A stretch of 64,000 nucleotides of DNA from Xanthostigma xanthostigma (lineage: Eukaryota; Arthropoda; Insecta; Raphidioptera; Raphidiidae). The position numbers were made by a program, and so were the translations under genes. Shown in pieces: positions 36,498-47,801 of this stretch. Every line of letters starts with the position of its first letter. Position 1 is the first letter of the stretch. The DNA is taken from positions 49,168,820-49,232,819 of the forward strand of contig OY754471.1 in assembly GCA_963575645.1 (NCBI GenBank), read 5' to 3'. The notes beneath the pieces were generated by a model. That model saw nothing but the letters and a program-made list of their open reading frames with translations. It made no database searches and was not told the origin of the DNA.

Positions 36498-36538
36498 GGT
36501 GTAGACGGAGTTGTTTTATAACTAAAAAATATATCTTA
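36498..36538 (+). repeat. Marker G, module beta' of U3
   Basis: Duplicate of the 34,205 marker with the same GGTG start. Confidence 0.92.
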
Positions 36539-37111
36539 GGGGAAGACAGAGTTGTTTATTAACTTTAAAAGATTTCTTAGGGGTAGACAGAGTTGTTTAT
36601 TATTTTTTAAAGATTTCTTAAGGGTAGACAGAGTTGTTTATTAATTTTAAAAGATTTCTCAGAGGTAGACAGAGTTGTTTATTATTTTTAAAAGATTTCT
36701 TAGGGGTAGACAGAGTTGTTTATTAACTTTCAAAGATTTCTTAGGGGTAGACAGAGTTGTTTATTAACTTTACAAAATTTCTTAGGGGTAGACAGAGTTG
36801 TTTATTAACTTAAAAAGATTTCTTAGGGGTAGACAGAGTTGTTTATTAACTTAAAAAGATTTCTTAGAGGTAGACAGAGTTGTTTATTAACTTAAAAAAT
36901 TTCTTAGGGATAGACAGAGTTGTTTATTAACTTAAAAAGATTTCTTAGGGGTAGACGGAGTTGTTTATTTACTTAAAAAGATTTCTTAGGAGTAGACGGA
37001 GTTGTTTATTTACTTAAAAAGATTTCTTAGGGGTAGACGGAGTTGTTTATTTACTTAAAAAGATTTCTTAGTGGTAGACGGAGTTGTTTATTTACTTTAA
37101 AAGATTTCTTA

Positions 37112-37481
37112 GGGGAAGACAGAGTTGTTTATTGACTTTAAAAGATTTCTTAGGGGAAGACAGAGTTGTTTGTTGACTTTAAAAGATTTCTTAGGGGAAG
37201 ACAGAGTTGTTTATTGACTTTAAAAGATTTCTTAGGGGAAGACAGAGTTGTTTATTGACTTTAAAAGATTTCTTAGTGGAAGACAGAGTTGTTTATTGAC
37301 TTTAAAAGATTTCTTAGGGGAAGACAGAGTTGTTTATTGATTTTAAAAGATTTTTTTAGGGGAAGACAGAGTTGTTTATTGACTTTAAAAGATTTCTTAG
37401 GGGAAGACAGAGTTGTTTATTGACTTTAAAAGATTTCTTAGGGGAAGACAGAGTTGTTTATTGACTTTAAAAGATTTCTTA
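37112..37481 (+). repeat. C-type run, nine copies (U3 beta')
   Basis: Nine C monomers in 370 bp; the extra base is a T insertion in one member. The fifth starts AGTGGAAGAC. Confidence 0.9.
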
Positions 37482-37889
37482 GGGGTAGGCAGAGTTGTTT
37501 ATTAATTTTAAAAGATTTCTTAGGGGTAGGAAGAGTTGTTTATTTACTTTAAAAGATTTCTTAGGGGTAGGCAGAGTTGTTTATTAACTTTTAAGGTTTC
37601 TTAGGGGTAGGCAGAGTTGTTTATTACCTTAAAAGATTTCTTTGGGGTAGGCAGAGTTGTTTATTAACTTTAAAAGATTTCTTAGGGGTAGGAAGAGTTG
37701 TTTATTAACTTTAAAAGATTTCTTAGGGGTAGGCAGAGTTGTTTATTAACTTTAAAAGATTTCTTAGGGGTAGGAAGAGTTGTTTATTAACTTTAAAAGA
37801 TTTCTTAGGGGTAAGCAGAGTTGTTTATCAACTTTAAAAGATTTCTTAGGGGTAGGCAGAGTTGTTTATTATTTTTAAAAGATTTCTTA

Positions 37890-37930
37890 GGGGTAGACGG
37901 AGTTGTTTTATAACTAAAAAATATATCTTA
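37890..37930 (+). repeat. Marker G, module gamma' of U3
   Basis: Gamma landmark with fused cassette; the following monomer has GAGTGG in place of GAGTTG. Confidence 0.92.
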
Positions 37931-39608
37931 GGGGAAGACAGAGTGGTTTATTATTTTTTAAAGATTTCTTAAGGGTAGACAGAGTTGTTTATTAATTTTA
38001 AAAGATTTCTCAGAGGTTGACAGAGTTGTTTATTATTTTTAAAAGATTTCTTAGGGGTAGACAGAGTTGTTTATTAATTTTAAAAGATTTCTTAGGGGTA
38101 GACAGAGTTGTTTATTAACTTTACAAAATTTCTTAGGGGTAGACAGAGTTGTTTATTAACTTAAAAAGATTTCTTAGGGGTAGACAGAGTTGTTTATTAA
38201 CTTAAAAAGATTTCTTAGGGGTAGACAGAGTTGTTTTTTAACTTAAAAAATTACTTAGGGGTAGACATAGTTGTTTATTAACTTAAAAAGATTTCTTAGG
38301 GGTAGACAGAGTTGTTTATTAACTTAAAAAGATTTCTTAGAAAAAGACAGAGTTGTTTATTAACTTAAAAAGATTTCTTAGGGGTAGACAGAGTTGTTTA
38401 TTAACTTTAAAAGATTTCTTAGGGGTAGACAGAGTTGTTTATTAACTTTAAAAGATTTCTTAGGGGTAGGCAGAGTTGTTTATTTACTTAAAAAGATTTC
38501 TTAGGGGTAGACGGAGTTGTTCATTTACTTAAAAAGATTTCTTAGGGGTAGACGGAGTTGCTTATTTACTTAAAAAGATTTCTTAGGGTTAGACGGAGTT
38601 GTTTATTTACTAAAACAGATTTCTTAGGGGTAGACGGAGTTGTTTATTTACTTAAAAAGATTTCTTAGGGGTAGACGGAGTTGTCTATTTACTTAAAAAG
38701 ATTTCTTAGTGGTAGACGGAGTTGTTTATTTACATAAAAAGATTTCTTAGGGGTAGACGGAGTTGTTTATTAACTTAAAAAGTTTTCTTAGGGGTAGACG
38801 GAGTTTTTTATTTACTTAAAAAGATTTCTTAGGGGTAGACGGAGTTGTTTATTTACTTTAAAAGATTTCTTAGGGGTAGACGGAGTTGTTTATTTACTTA
38901 AAAGATTTCTTAGGGGTAGACGGAGTTGTTAATTTACTTAAAAAGATTTCTTAGGGGTAGACGGAGTTGTTTATTTACTTAAAAAGACTTCTTAGGGGTA
39001 GACGGGGTTGTTTATTTACTTAAAAAGATTTCTTAGGGGTAGACGGAGTTGTTTATTTCCTTAAAAAGATTTCTTAGAGGTAGACGGAGTTGTTTATTCA
39101 CTTAAAAGGATTTCTTAGGGGTAGACGGAGTTGTTTATTTACTTAAAAAGATTTCTTAGGGGTAGACGGAGTTGTTTATTGACTTTAAAAGATTTCTTAG
39201 GGGAAGACAGAGTTGTTTATTGACTTTAAAAGATTTCTTAGGGGAAGTCAGAGTTGTTTATTGACTTTAAAAGATTTCTTAGGGGAAGACAGAGTTGTTT
39301 ATTGACTTTAAAAGATTTCTTAGGGGGAGACAGAGTTGTTTATTGACTTTAAAAGATTTCTTAGGGGAAACAGAGTTGTTTATTGACTTTAAAAGATTTC
39401 TTAGGGGAAGACAGAGTTGTTTATTGACTTTAAAAGCTTTCTTAGGGGAAGACAGAGTTGTTTATTGACTTTAAAAGATTTCTTAGGGGAAGACAGAGTT
39501 GTTTATTGACTATAAAAGATTTCTTAGGGGAAGACAGAGTTGTTTATTGACTTTAAAAGATTTCTTAGGGGAAGACAGAGTTGTTTATTGACTTTAAAAG
39601 ATTTCTTA

Positions 39609-40509
39609 GGGGTAGGCAGAGTTGTTTATTAATTTTAAAAGATTTCTTAGGGGTAGGAAGAGTTGTTTATTTACTTTAAAAGATTTCTTAGGGGTAGGCA
39701 GAGTTGTTTATTAACTTTTAAAGATATCTTAGGGGTAGGCAGAGTTGTTTATTAACTTTAAAAGATTTCTTAGGGGTAGGCAGAGTTGTTTATTAACTTT
39801 AAAAGATTTCTTAGGGGTAGGCAGAGTTGTTTATTAACTTTAAAAGATTTCTTAGGGGTAGGCAGATTTGTTTATTAACTTTACAAGATTTCTTAGGGGT
39901 AGGCAGAGTTGTTTATTAACTTTAAAAGATTTCTTAGGGGTAGGCAGAGTTGTTTATTAACTTTACAAGATTTCTTAGGGGTAGGCAGAGTTGTTTATTA
40001 ACTTTAAAAGATTTCTTAGGGGTAGGCATGGTTGTTTCTTAACTTTAAAAGATTTCTTAGGGGTAGGCAGAGTTGTTTATTTACTTAAAAAGATTTCTTA
40101 GGGGAAGACGGAGTTGTTTATTTACTTAAAAAGATTTCTTAGGGGTAGACGGAGTTGTTTATTTACTTAAAAGATTTCTTAGGGGTAGACGGAGTTGTTA
40201 ATTTACTTAAAAAGATTTCTTAGGGGTAGACTTAGTTGTTTATTGACTTTAAAAGATTTCTTAGGGGAAGAGAGAGTTGTTTTTTGACTTTAAAAGATTT
40301 CTTAGGGGAAGACAGAGTTGTTTATTGACTTTAAAAGATTTCTTAGGGGAAGACAGAGTTGTTTATTGACTTTAAAAGATTTCTTAGGGGAAGACAGAGT
40401 TGTTTATTGACTTTAAAAGATATCTTAGGGGTAGGCAGAGTTGTTTATTACTTTTAAAAGATTTCTTAGGGGTAGGCAGAGTTGTTTATTTACTTTAAAA
40501 GATTTCTTA
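39609..40509 (+). repeat. Epsilon-like remnant without marker G
   Basis: K and GGAAGAG monomers, TTTTAAAGATATC and ACTTTACAAG monomers as in epsilon, but no G landmark and no epsilon tail. A short B stretch (from 40,103) follows, then C monomers, TTACTTTTAAAAG and an A-type monomer. A deletion relative to U1/U2 epsilon and delta explains it best. Confidence 0.75.
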
Positions 40510-41083
40510 GGGGTAGACAGAGTTGTTTATTAACTTCAAAAGATTTATTAGGGGTAGACAGAGTTGTTTATTAACTTTACAAAATTTCTTAGGGGTTGAC
40601 AGAGTTGTTTATTTACTTAAAAAGATTTCTTAGGGGTAGACAGAGTTGTTTATTAACTTAAAAAGATTTCTTAGGGGTAGACAGAGTTGTTTATTAACTT
40701 AAAAAGATTTCTTAGGGGTAGACAGAGTTTTTTATTAACTTTAAAAGATTTCTTAGGAGAAGACAGAGTTGTTAATTAACTTTAAAAGATTTGTTAGGGA
40801 TAGACAGAGTTTTTTATTAACTTTAAAAGATTTCTTAGGGGAAGACAGAGTTGTTAATTAACTTTAAAAGATTTCTTAGGGGTAGACAGAGTTCTTTATT
40901 AACTTTAAAAGATTCCTAAGGGGAAGACAATATTGTCAATTAACTTTAAAAGATTTCTTAGGGGTAGACAGAGTTCTTTATTAACTTTAAAAGGTTTCTT
41001 AGGGGTAAACAGAGTTATTTATTATCTTTTAAGGATTTCTTAGGGGTAGGCAGAGTTGTTTATTAACTTTAAAAGATTTCTTA
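40510..41083 (+). repeat. I-block (third full copy)
   Basis: Matches 11,317 and 23,519 monomer for monomer, with private changes: GACAATATTGTCAATTAAC near 40,926 destroys one GTTAATTAAC palindrome, TTAGGAGAAGAC near 40,755, and AAAAGGTTTC near 40,990. The last change is shared with 56,786-57,070 and 58,713-58,990. Confidence 0.87.
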
Positions 41084-42272
41084 GGGGTAGACGGAGTTGT
41101 TTATTTACTTAAAAAGATTTCTTAGGGGTAGACGGAGTTGTTTATTTACTTAAAAAGATTTCTTAGGGGTAGAAGGAGTTGATTATTTACTTAAAAAGAT
41201 TTCTTAGGGGTAGACGAAGTTGTTTATTTACTTAAAAAGATTTCTTAGGGGTAGACGGAGTTGTTTATAAAATTAAAAAGATTTCTTAGGGGTAGACGGA
41301 GTTGTTTATTTACTTAAAAAGATTTCTTAGGGGTAGACGGAGTTGTTTATTTACTTAAAAAAATTTCTTAGGGGTAGACGGAGTTGTTTATTTACTTTAA
41401 AAGATTTCTTAGGGGTAGACGGAGTTGTTTATTTACTTAAAAAGATTTCTTAGGAGTAGACGGAGATGTTTATTTACTTAAAAAAATTTCTTAGGGGTAG
41501 ACGGAGTTGTTTATTTACTTAAAAAGATTTCTTAGGGGTAAACGGAGTTGTTCATTTACTTTAAAAGATTTCTTAGGGGTAGACGAAGTTGCTTATTTAC
41601 TTAAAAAGATTTCTTAGGGGTAGACGGAGTTGTTTATTTACTAAAAAAGATTTCTTAGGGGTAGACGGAGTTGTTTATTTACTTAAAAAGATTTCTTAGG
41701 GGTAGACGGAGTTGTTTAATTACTTAAAAAGATTTTTTAGGGGTAGACGGAGTTGTTTATTTACTTAAAAAGATTTCTTAGGGGTAGACGGAGTTGTTTA
41801 TTAACTTAAAAAGATTTCTTAGGGGTAGACGGAGTTGTTTTTTTACTTAAAAAGATTTCTTAGGGGTAGACGGAGTTGTTTATTTACTTAAAAAGATTTC
41901 TTAGGGGTAGACGGAGTTGTTTATTTACTTAAAAAGATTTCTTAGGGGTAGACGGAGTTGTTTATTTACTTAAAAAGATTTCTTAGGGGTAGACGGAGTT
42001 GTTTATTTATTTAAAAAGATTTCTTAGGGGTAGACGGAGTTGTTTATTTACTTAAAAAGATTTCTTAGGGGTAGACGGAGTTGTTTATTTACTTAAAAAG
42101 ATTTCTTAGGGGTAGACGGAGTTGTTTAGTTACTTAAAAAGATTTCTCAGGGGTAGACGGAGTTGTTTATTTACTTAAAAAGATTTCTTAGGGGTAGACG
42201 GAGTTGTTTATTTACTTAAAAAGATTTCTTAGGGGTAGACCGAGTTGTTTATTTACTTAAAAAGATTTCTTA
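41084..42272 (+). repeat. Long B-type run, 29 copies
   Basis: Exactly 1,189 bp, 29 monomers, against 32 in U1 and U2, so three were lost or gained. The order of private variants (AAGGAGTTGATTATTT, GTTCATT, GTTGCTT, final GACCGAG) is kept. One member has GTTTATAAAATTAAAAAG near 41,265. Confidence 0.9.
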
Positions 42273-42641
42273 GGGGAAGACAGAGTTGTTTATTGACTTT
42301 AAAAGATTTCTTAGGGGAAGACAGAGTTGTTTATTGACTTTAAAAGATTTCTTAGGGGAAGACAAAGTTGTTTATTGACTTTAAAAGATTTCTTAGGGGA
42401 AGACAGAGTTGTTTATTGACTTTAAAAGATTTCTTAGGGGAAGACAGAGTTGTTTATTGACTTTAAAAGATTTCTTAGGGGAAGACAGAGTTGTTTATTG
42501 ACTTTAAAAGATTTCTTAGGGGAAGACAGAGTTGTTTATTGACTTTAAAAGATTTCTTAGGGGAAGACAGAGTTGTTTATTGACTTTAAAAGATTTCTTA
42601 GGGGAAGACAGAGTTGTTTATTGACTTTAAAAGATTTCTTA
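42273..42641 (+). repeat. C-type run, nine copies
   Basis: Nine C monomers between the 29-copy B run and alpha of U4. The third has GACAAAG but not the GAGG start of U0-U2. Confidence 0.9.
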
Positions 42642-42927
42642 GGGGTAGGCAGAGTTGTTTATTAATTTTAAAAGATTTCTTAGGGGTAGGCAGAGTTGTT
42701 TATTTACTTTAAAAGATTTCTTAGGGGTAGGCAGAGTTGTTTATTAACTATTAAAGATTTCTTAGGGGTAGGCAGAGTTGCTTATTACCTTAAAAGATTT
42801 CTTAGGGGTAGGCAGATTTGTTTATTAACTTTAAAAGATTTCTTAGGGGTAGGCAGAGTTGTTTATTAACTTTAAAAGATTTCTTAGGGGTAGGAAGAGT
42901 TGTTTATTAACTTTAAAAGATTTCTTA

Positions 42928-42968
42928 GGGGAAGACAGAGTTGTTTATTAACTTTAAAAGATTTCTTA
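42928..42968 (+). repeat. Alpha cassette without its marker G
   Basis: GGGGAAGAC...TTAAC directly follows a GGAAGAG monomer; in other alpha modules the G landmark and its K neighbour stand between them. The alpha-specific AGAGTTTATTATTA comes next, so the site is clearly alpha and the marker has been lost. Confidence 0.85.
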
Positions 42969-44525
42969 GGGGTAGACAGAGTTTATTATTATTTTTTAAA
43001 GATTTCTTAAGGGTAGACGGAGTTGTTTATTAATTTTAAAAGATTTCTCAGAGGTAGACAGAGTTGTTTATTATTTTTAAAAAATTTCTTAGGGGTAGAC
43101 AGAGTTGTTTATTCACTTTAAAAGATTTCTTAGGGGTAGACAGAGTTGTTTATTAACTTTACAAAATTTCTTAGGGGTAGACAGAGTTGTTTATTAACTT
43201 AAAAAGATTTCTTAGGGGTAGACAGAGTTGTTTATTAACTTTAAAAGATTTCTTAGGAGTAGACAGAGTTGTTTATTAACTTAAAAAATTTCTTAGGGGT
43301 AGACAGAGTTGTTTATTAACTTAAAAAGTTTTCTTAGGGGTAGACAGAGTTGTTTATTAACTTAAAAAGATTTCTTAGGAGTAGATTGAGTTGTTTATTA
43401 ACTTAAAAAGATTTCTTAGGGGTAGACAGAGTTGTTTATTAACTTAAAAAGATTTCTTAGGGGTAGACAGAGTTGTTTATTAACTTTAAAACATTTCTTA
43501 GGGGTAGGCAGAGTTGTTTATTAACTTTAAAAGATTTCTTAGGGGTAGGCAGAGTTGTTTATTTACTTAAAAAGATTTCTTAGGGGTAGACGGAGTTGTT
43601 CATTTACTTAAAAAGATTTCTTAGGGGTAGACGGAGTTGCTTATTTACTATAAAAGATTTCTTAGGGGTAGACGGAGTTGTTTATTTACTAAAAAAGATT
43701 TCTTAGGGGTAGACGGAGTTCTTAATTTACTTAAAAAGATTTCTTAGGGGTAGACGGAGTTGTTTATTTACTTAAAAAGATTTCTTAGGGGTAGACGGAG
43801 TTGTTTATTTACTTAAAAAGATTTCTTAGGGGTAGACGGAGTTGTTTATTTACTTAAAAAGATTTCTTAGGGGTAGACGGAGTTGTTTATTTACTTAAAA
43901 AGATTTCTTAGGGGTAGACGGAGTTGTTTATTTACTTAAAAAGATTTCTTAGGGGTACACGGAGTTGTTTATTTACTTAAAAAGATTTCTTAGGGGTAGA
44001 CGGAGTTGTTTATTAACTTTAAAAGATTTCTTAGGGGTAGGCAGAGTTGTTTATTAATTTTAAAAGATTTCTTAGGGGTAGGCAGAGTTGTTTATTAACT
44101 TTAAAAGATTTCTTAGGGGTAGGCAGAGTTGTTTATTAATTTTAAAAGATTTCTTAGGGGTAGGCAGAGTTGTTTATTTACTTTAAAAGATTTCTTAGGG
44201 GTAGGCAGAGTTGTTTATTAACTTTAAACGATTTCTTAGGGGTAGGCAGAGTTGTTTATTAACTTTTAAAGATTTCTTAGGGGTAGGCAGAGTTGTTTAT
44301 TAATTTTAAAAGATTTCTTAGGGGTAGGCAGAGTTGTTTATTAACTTTAAAAGATATCTTAGGGGTAGGCAGAGTTGTTTATTAACTTTAAAAGATTTCT
44401 TAGGGGTAGGCAGAGTTGTTTATTAACTTTAAAAGATTTCTTAGGGGTAGGGAGAGTTGTTTATTAACTTTAAAAGATTTCTTAGGGGTAGGCAGAGTTG
44501 TTTATTAATTTTAAAAGATTTCTTA

Positions 44526-44566
44526 GGGGTAGACGGAGTTGTTTTATAACTAAAAAATATATCTTA
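44526..44566 (+). repeat. Marker G, module beta of U4
   Basis: Beta landmark with a normal GGGG start, full cassette after it, and no GAATTC downstream. Confidence 0.92.
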
Positions 44567-45139
44567 GGGGAAGACAGAGTTGTTTATTAACTTTAAAAGA
44601 TTTCTTAGGGGTAGACAGAGTTGTTTATTATTTTTTAAAGATTTCTTAAGGGTAGACAGAGTTGTTTATTAATTTTAAAAGATTTCTCAGAGGTAGACAG
44701 AGTTGTTTATTATTTTTAAAAGATTTCTTAGGGGTAGACAGAGTTGTTTATTAACTTTCAAAGATTTCTTAGGGGTAGACAGAGTTGTTTATTAACTTTA
44801 CAAAATTTCTTAGGGGTAGACAGAGTTGTTTATTAACTAAAAAAGATTTCTTAGGGGTAGACAGAGTTGTTTATTAACTTAAAAAGATTTCTTAGAGGTA
44901 GACAGAGTTGTTTATTAACTTAAAAAATTTCTTAGGGGTAGACAGAGTTGTTTATTAACTTAAAAAGATTTCTTAGGGGTAGACGGAGTTGTTTATTTAC
45001 TTAAAAAGATTTCTTAGGGGTAGACGGAGTTGTTTATTTACTTAAAAAGATTTCTTAGGGGTAGACGGAGTTGTTTATTTACTTAAAAAGATTTCTTAGG
45101 GGTAGACGGAGTTGTTTATTTACTTTAAAAGATTTCTTA

Positions 45140-45549
45140 GGGGAAGACAGAGTTGTTTATTGACTTTAAAAGATTTCTTAGGGGAAAACAGAGTTGTTTG
45201 TTGACTTTAAAAGATTTCTTAGGGGAAGACAGAGTTGTTTATTGACTTTAAAAGATTTCTTAGGGGAAGACAGAGTTGTTTATTGACTTTAAAAGATTTC
45301 TTAGGGGAAGACAGAGTTGTTTATTGACTTTAAAAGATTTCTTAGGGAAAGACAGAGTTGTTTATTGACTTTAAAAGATTTCTTAGAGGAAGACAGAGTT
45401 GTTTATTGACTTTAAAAGATTTCTTAGGGGAAGACAGAGTTGTTTATTGACTTTAAAAGATTTCTTAGGGGAAGACAGAGTTGTTTATTGACTTTAAAAG
45501 ATTTCTTAGGGGAAGACAGAGTTGTTTATTGACTTTAAAAGATTTCTTA
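45140..45549 (+). repeat. C-type run, ten copies (U4 beta)
   Basis: Ten C monomers; the second combines GGGGAAAACAG and TTTGTTGAC. Others start GGGAAAGAC and GAGGAAGAC. The same pair of odd starts recurs at 63,700 and 63,741, which hints that the end of the window derives from a beta C run. Confidence 0.88.
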
Positions 45550-46040
45550 GGGGTAGGCAGAGTTGTTTATCAACTTTAAAAGATTTCTTAGGGGTAGGCA
45601 GAGTTGTTTATTAACTTTAAAAGATTTCTTAGGGGTAGGCAGAGTTGTTTATTAACTTTAAAAGATTTCTTAGGGGTAGGAAGAGTTGTTTATTTACTTT
45701 AAAAGATTTCTTAGGGGTAGGCAGAGTTGTTTATTAACTTTTAAGGATTTCTTAGGGGTAGGCAGAGTTGTTTATTACCTTAAAAGATTTCTTTGGGGTA
45801 GGCAGAGTTGTTTATTAACTTTAAAAGATTTCTTAGTGGTAGGAAGAGTTGTTTATTAACTTTAAAAGATTTCTTAGGGGTAGGCAGAGTTGTTTATTAA
45901 CTTTAAAAGATTTCTTAGGGGTAGGAAGAGTTGTTTATTAACTTTAAAAGATTTCTTAGGGGTAGGCAGAGTTGTTTATCAACTTTAAAAGATTTCTTAG
46001 GGGTAGGCAGAGTTGTTTATTATTTTTAAAAGATTTCTTA

Positions 46041-46081
46041 GGGGTAGACGGAGTTGTTTTATAACTAAAAAATATATCTTT
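46041..46081 (+). repeat. Marker G, module gamma of U4
   Basis: Gamma landmark with fused cassette. Its last bases read ATATCTTTGGGG, so the TTAGGG word at this junction is lost. Confidence 0.92.
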
Positions 46082-47391
46082 GGGGAAGACAGAGTTGTTT
46101 ATTATTTTTTAAAGATTTCTTAAGGGTAGACAGAGTTGTTTATTAATTTTAAAAGATTTCTCAGAGGTAGACAGAGTTGTTTATTATTTTTAAAAGATTT
46201 CTTAGGGGTAGACAGAGTTGTTTATTAATTTTAAAAGATTTCTTAGGGGTAGACAGAGTTCTTTATTAACTTTACAAAATTTCTTAGGGGTAGACAGAGT
46301 TGTTTATTAACTTAAAAAGATTTCTTAGGGGTAGACAGAGTTGTTTATTAACTTAAAAAGATTTCTTAGGGGTAGACAGAGTTGTTTTTTAACTTAAAAA
46401 ATTACTTAGGGGTAGACATAGTTGTTTATTAACTTAAAAAGTTTTCTTAGGGGTAGACAGAGTTGTTTATTAACTTAAAAAGATTTCTTAGAAAAAGACA
46501 GAGTTGTTTATTAACTTAAAAAGATTTCTTAGGGGTAGACAGAGTTGTTTATTAACTTTAAAAGATTTCTTAGGGGTAGACAGAGTTGTTTATTAACTTT
46601 AAAAGATTTCTTAGGGGTAGGCAGAGTTGTTTATTAACTTTAAAAGATTTCTTAGGGGTAAGCAGAGTTGTTTATTTACTTAAAAAGATTTCTTAGGGGT
46701 AGACGGAGTTGTTCATTTACTTAAAAAGATTTCTTAGGGGTAGACGGAGTTGCTTATTTACTTAAAAAGATTTCTTAGGGGTAGACGGAGTTGTTTATTT
46801 ACTAAAAAAGATTTCTTAGGGGTAGACGGAGTTGTTTATTTACTTAAAAAGATTTCTTAGGGGTAGACGGAGTTGTTTATTTACTTAAAAAGATTTCTTA
46901 GTGGTAGACGGAGTTGTTTATTTACTTAAAAAGATTTCTTAGGGGTAGACGGAGTTGTTTATTAACTTAAAAAGATTTCTTAGGGGTAGACGGAGTTGTT
47001 TATTTACTTAAAAAGATTTCTTAGGGGTAGACGGAGTTGTTTATTTACTTTAAAAGATTTCTTAGGGGTAGACGGAGTTGTTTATTTACTTAAAAGATTT
47101 CTTAGGGGTAGACGGAGTTGTTAATTTACTTAAAAAGATTTCTTAGGGGTAGACGGAGTTGTTTATTTACTTAAAAAGATTTCTTAGGGGTAGACGGAGT
47201 TGTTTATTTACTTAAAAAGATTTCTTAGGGGTAGACGGAGTTGTTTATTTACTTAAAAAGATTTCTTAGAGGTAGACGGAGTTGTTTATTCACTTAAAAG
47301 GATTTCTTAGGGGTAGACGGAGTTGTTTATTTACTTAAAAAGATTTCTTAGGGGTAGACGGAGTTGTTTATTGACTTTAAAAGATTTCTTA

Positions 47392-47801
47392 GGGGAAGAC
47401 AGAGTTGTTTATTGACTTTAAAAGATTTCTTAGGGGAAGACAGAGTTGTTTATTGACTTTAAAAGATTTCTTAGGGGAAGACAGAGTTGTTTATTGACTT
47501 TAAAAGATTTCTTAGGGGGAGACAGAGTTGTTTATTGACTTTAAAAGATTTCTTAGGGGAAGACAGAGTTGTTTATTGACTTTAAAAGATTTCTTAGGGG
47601 AAGACAGAGTTGTTTATTGACTTTAAAAGCTTTCTTAGGGGAAAACAGAGTTGTTTATTGACTTTAAAAGATTTCTTAGGGGAAGACAGAGTTGTTTATT
47701 GACTTTAAAAGATTTCTTAGGGGAAGACAGAGTTGTTTATTGACTTTAAAAGATTTCTTAGGGGAAGACAGAGTTGTTTATTGACTTTAAAAGATTTCTT
47801 A
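47392..47801 (+). repeat. C-type run, ten copies (U4 gamma)
   Basis: Ten C monomers after a B/C hybrid at 47,351 (GACGGAG with TTGAC). It includes GGGGGAGAC and, after AAAAGCTTTC, GGGGAAAACAG at 47,638, which is the start of the next duplication. Confidence 0.88.

Larger units (their letters stand above)
35896..38188 (+). repeat. 2,293-bp duplication in U3, copy 2
   Basis: Second copy. Private changes include GGGGCAGGCAG near 36,007, GGGGATGGCAG near 36,088, GGTAGAG near 36,341 and a 42-bp C monomer (GATTTTTTTAGGGG, about 37,350) that shifts later offsets by one base. After it the full gamma tail continues. Confidence 0.87.
32159..39608 (+). repeat. Higher-order unit U3
   Basis: Starts with alpha and has no delta module, I-block or long B run at its left. 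Order is alpha, beta, gamma, beta', gamma'. The second beta-gamma pair comes from a 2.29-kb tandem duplication. GGGGTACACGG at 33,631 and 35,924 is shared with U4 (43,952) and absent from U0, U1 and U2; the GAATTC of U0-U2 is missing. U3 therefore belongs with U4. The unit ends with an eleven-member C run whose sixth member has AAAAGCTTTC at the end, a variant also in gamma of U1, U2 and U4. Confidence 0.85.
42642..47801 (+). repeat. Higher-order unit U4
   Basis: Alpha, beta and gamma modules matching U3 at +10,321 bp (GGGGTACACGG 33,631 to 43,952; beta marker 34,205 to 44,526). The alpha marker is deleted. Gamma is displaced by 124 bp more because extra A monomers lie after the C run at 45,550-45,670. 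U4 has no copy of the 2.29-kb duplication, which is therefore private to U3. Confidence 0.85.
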
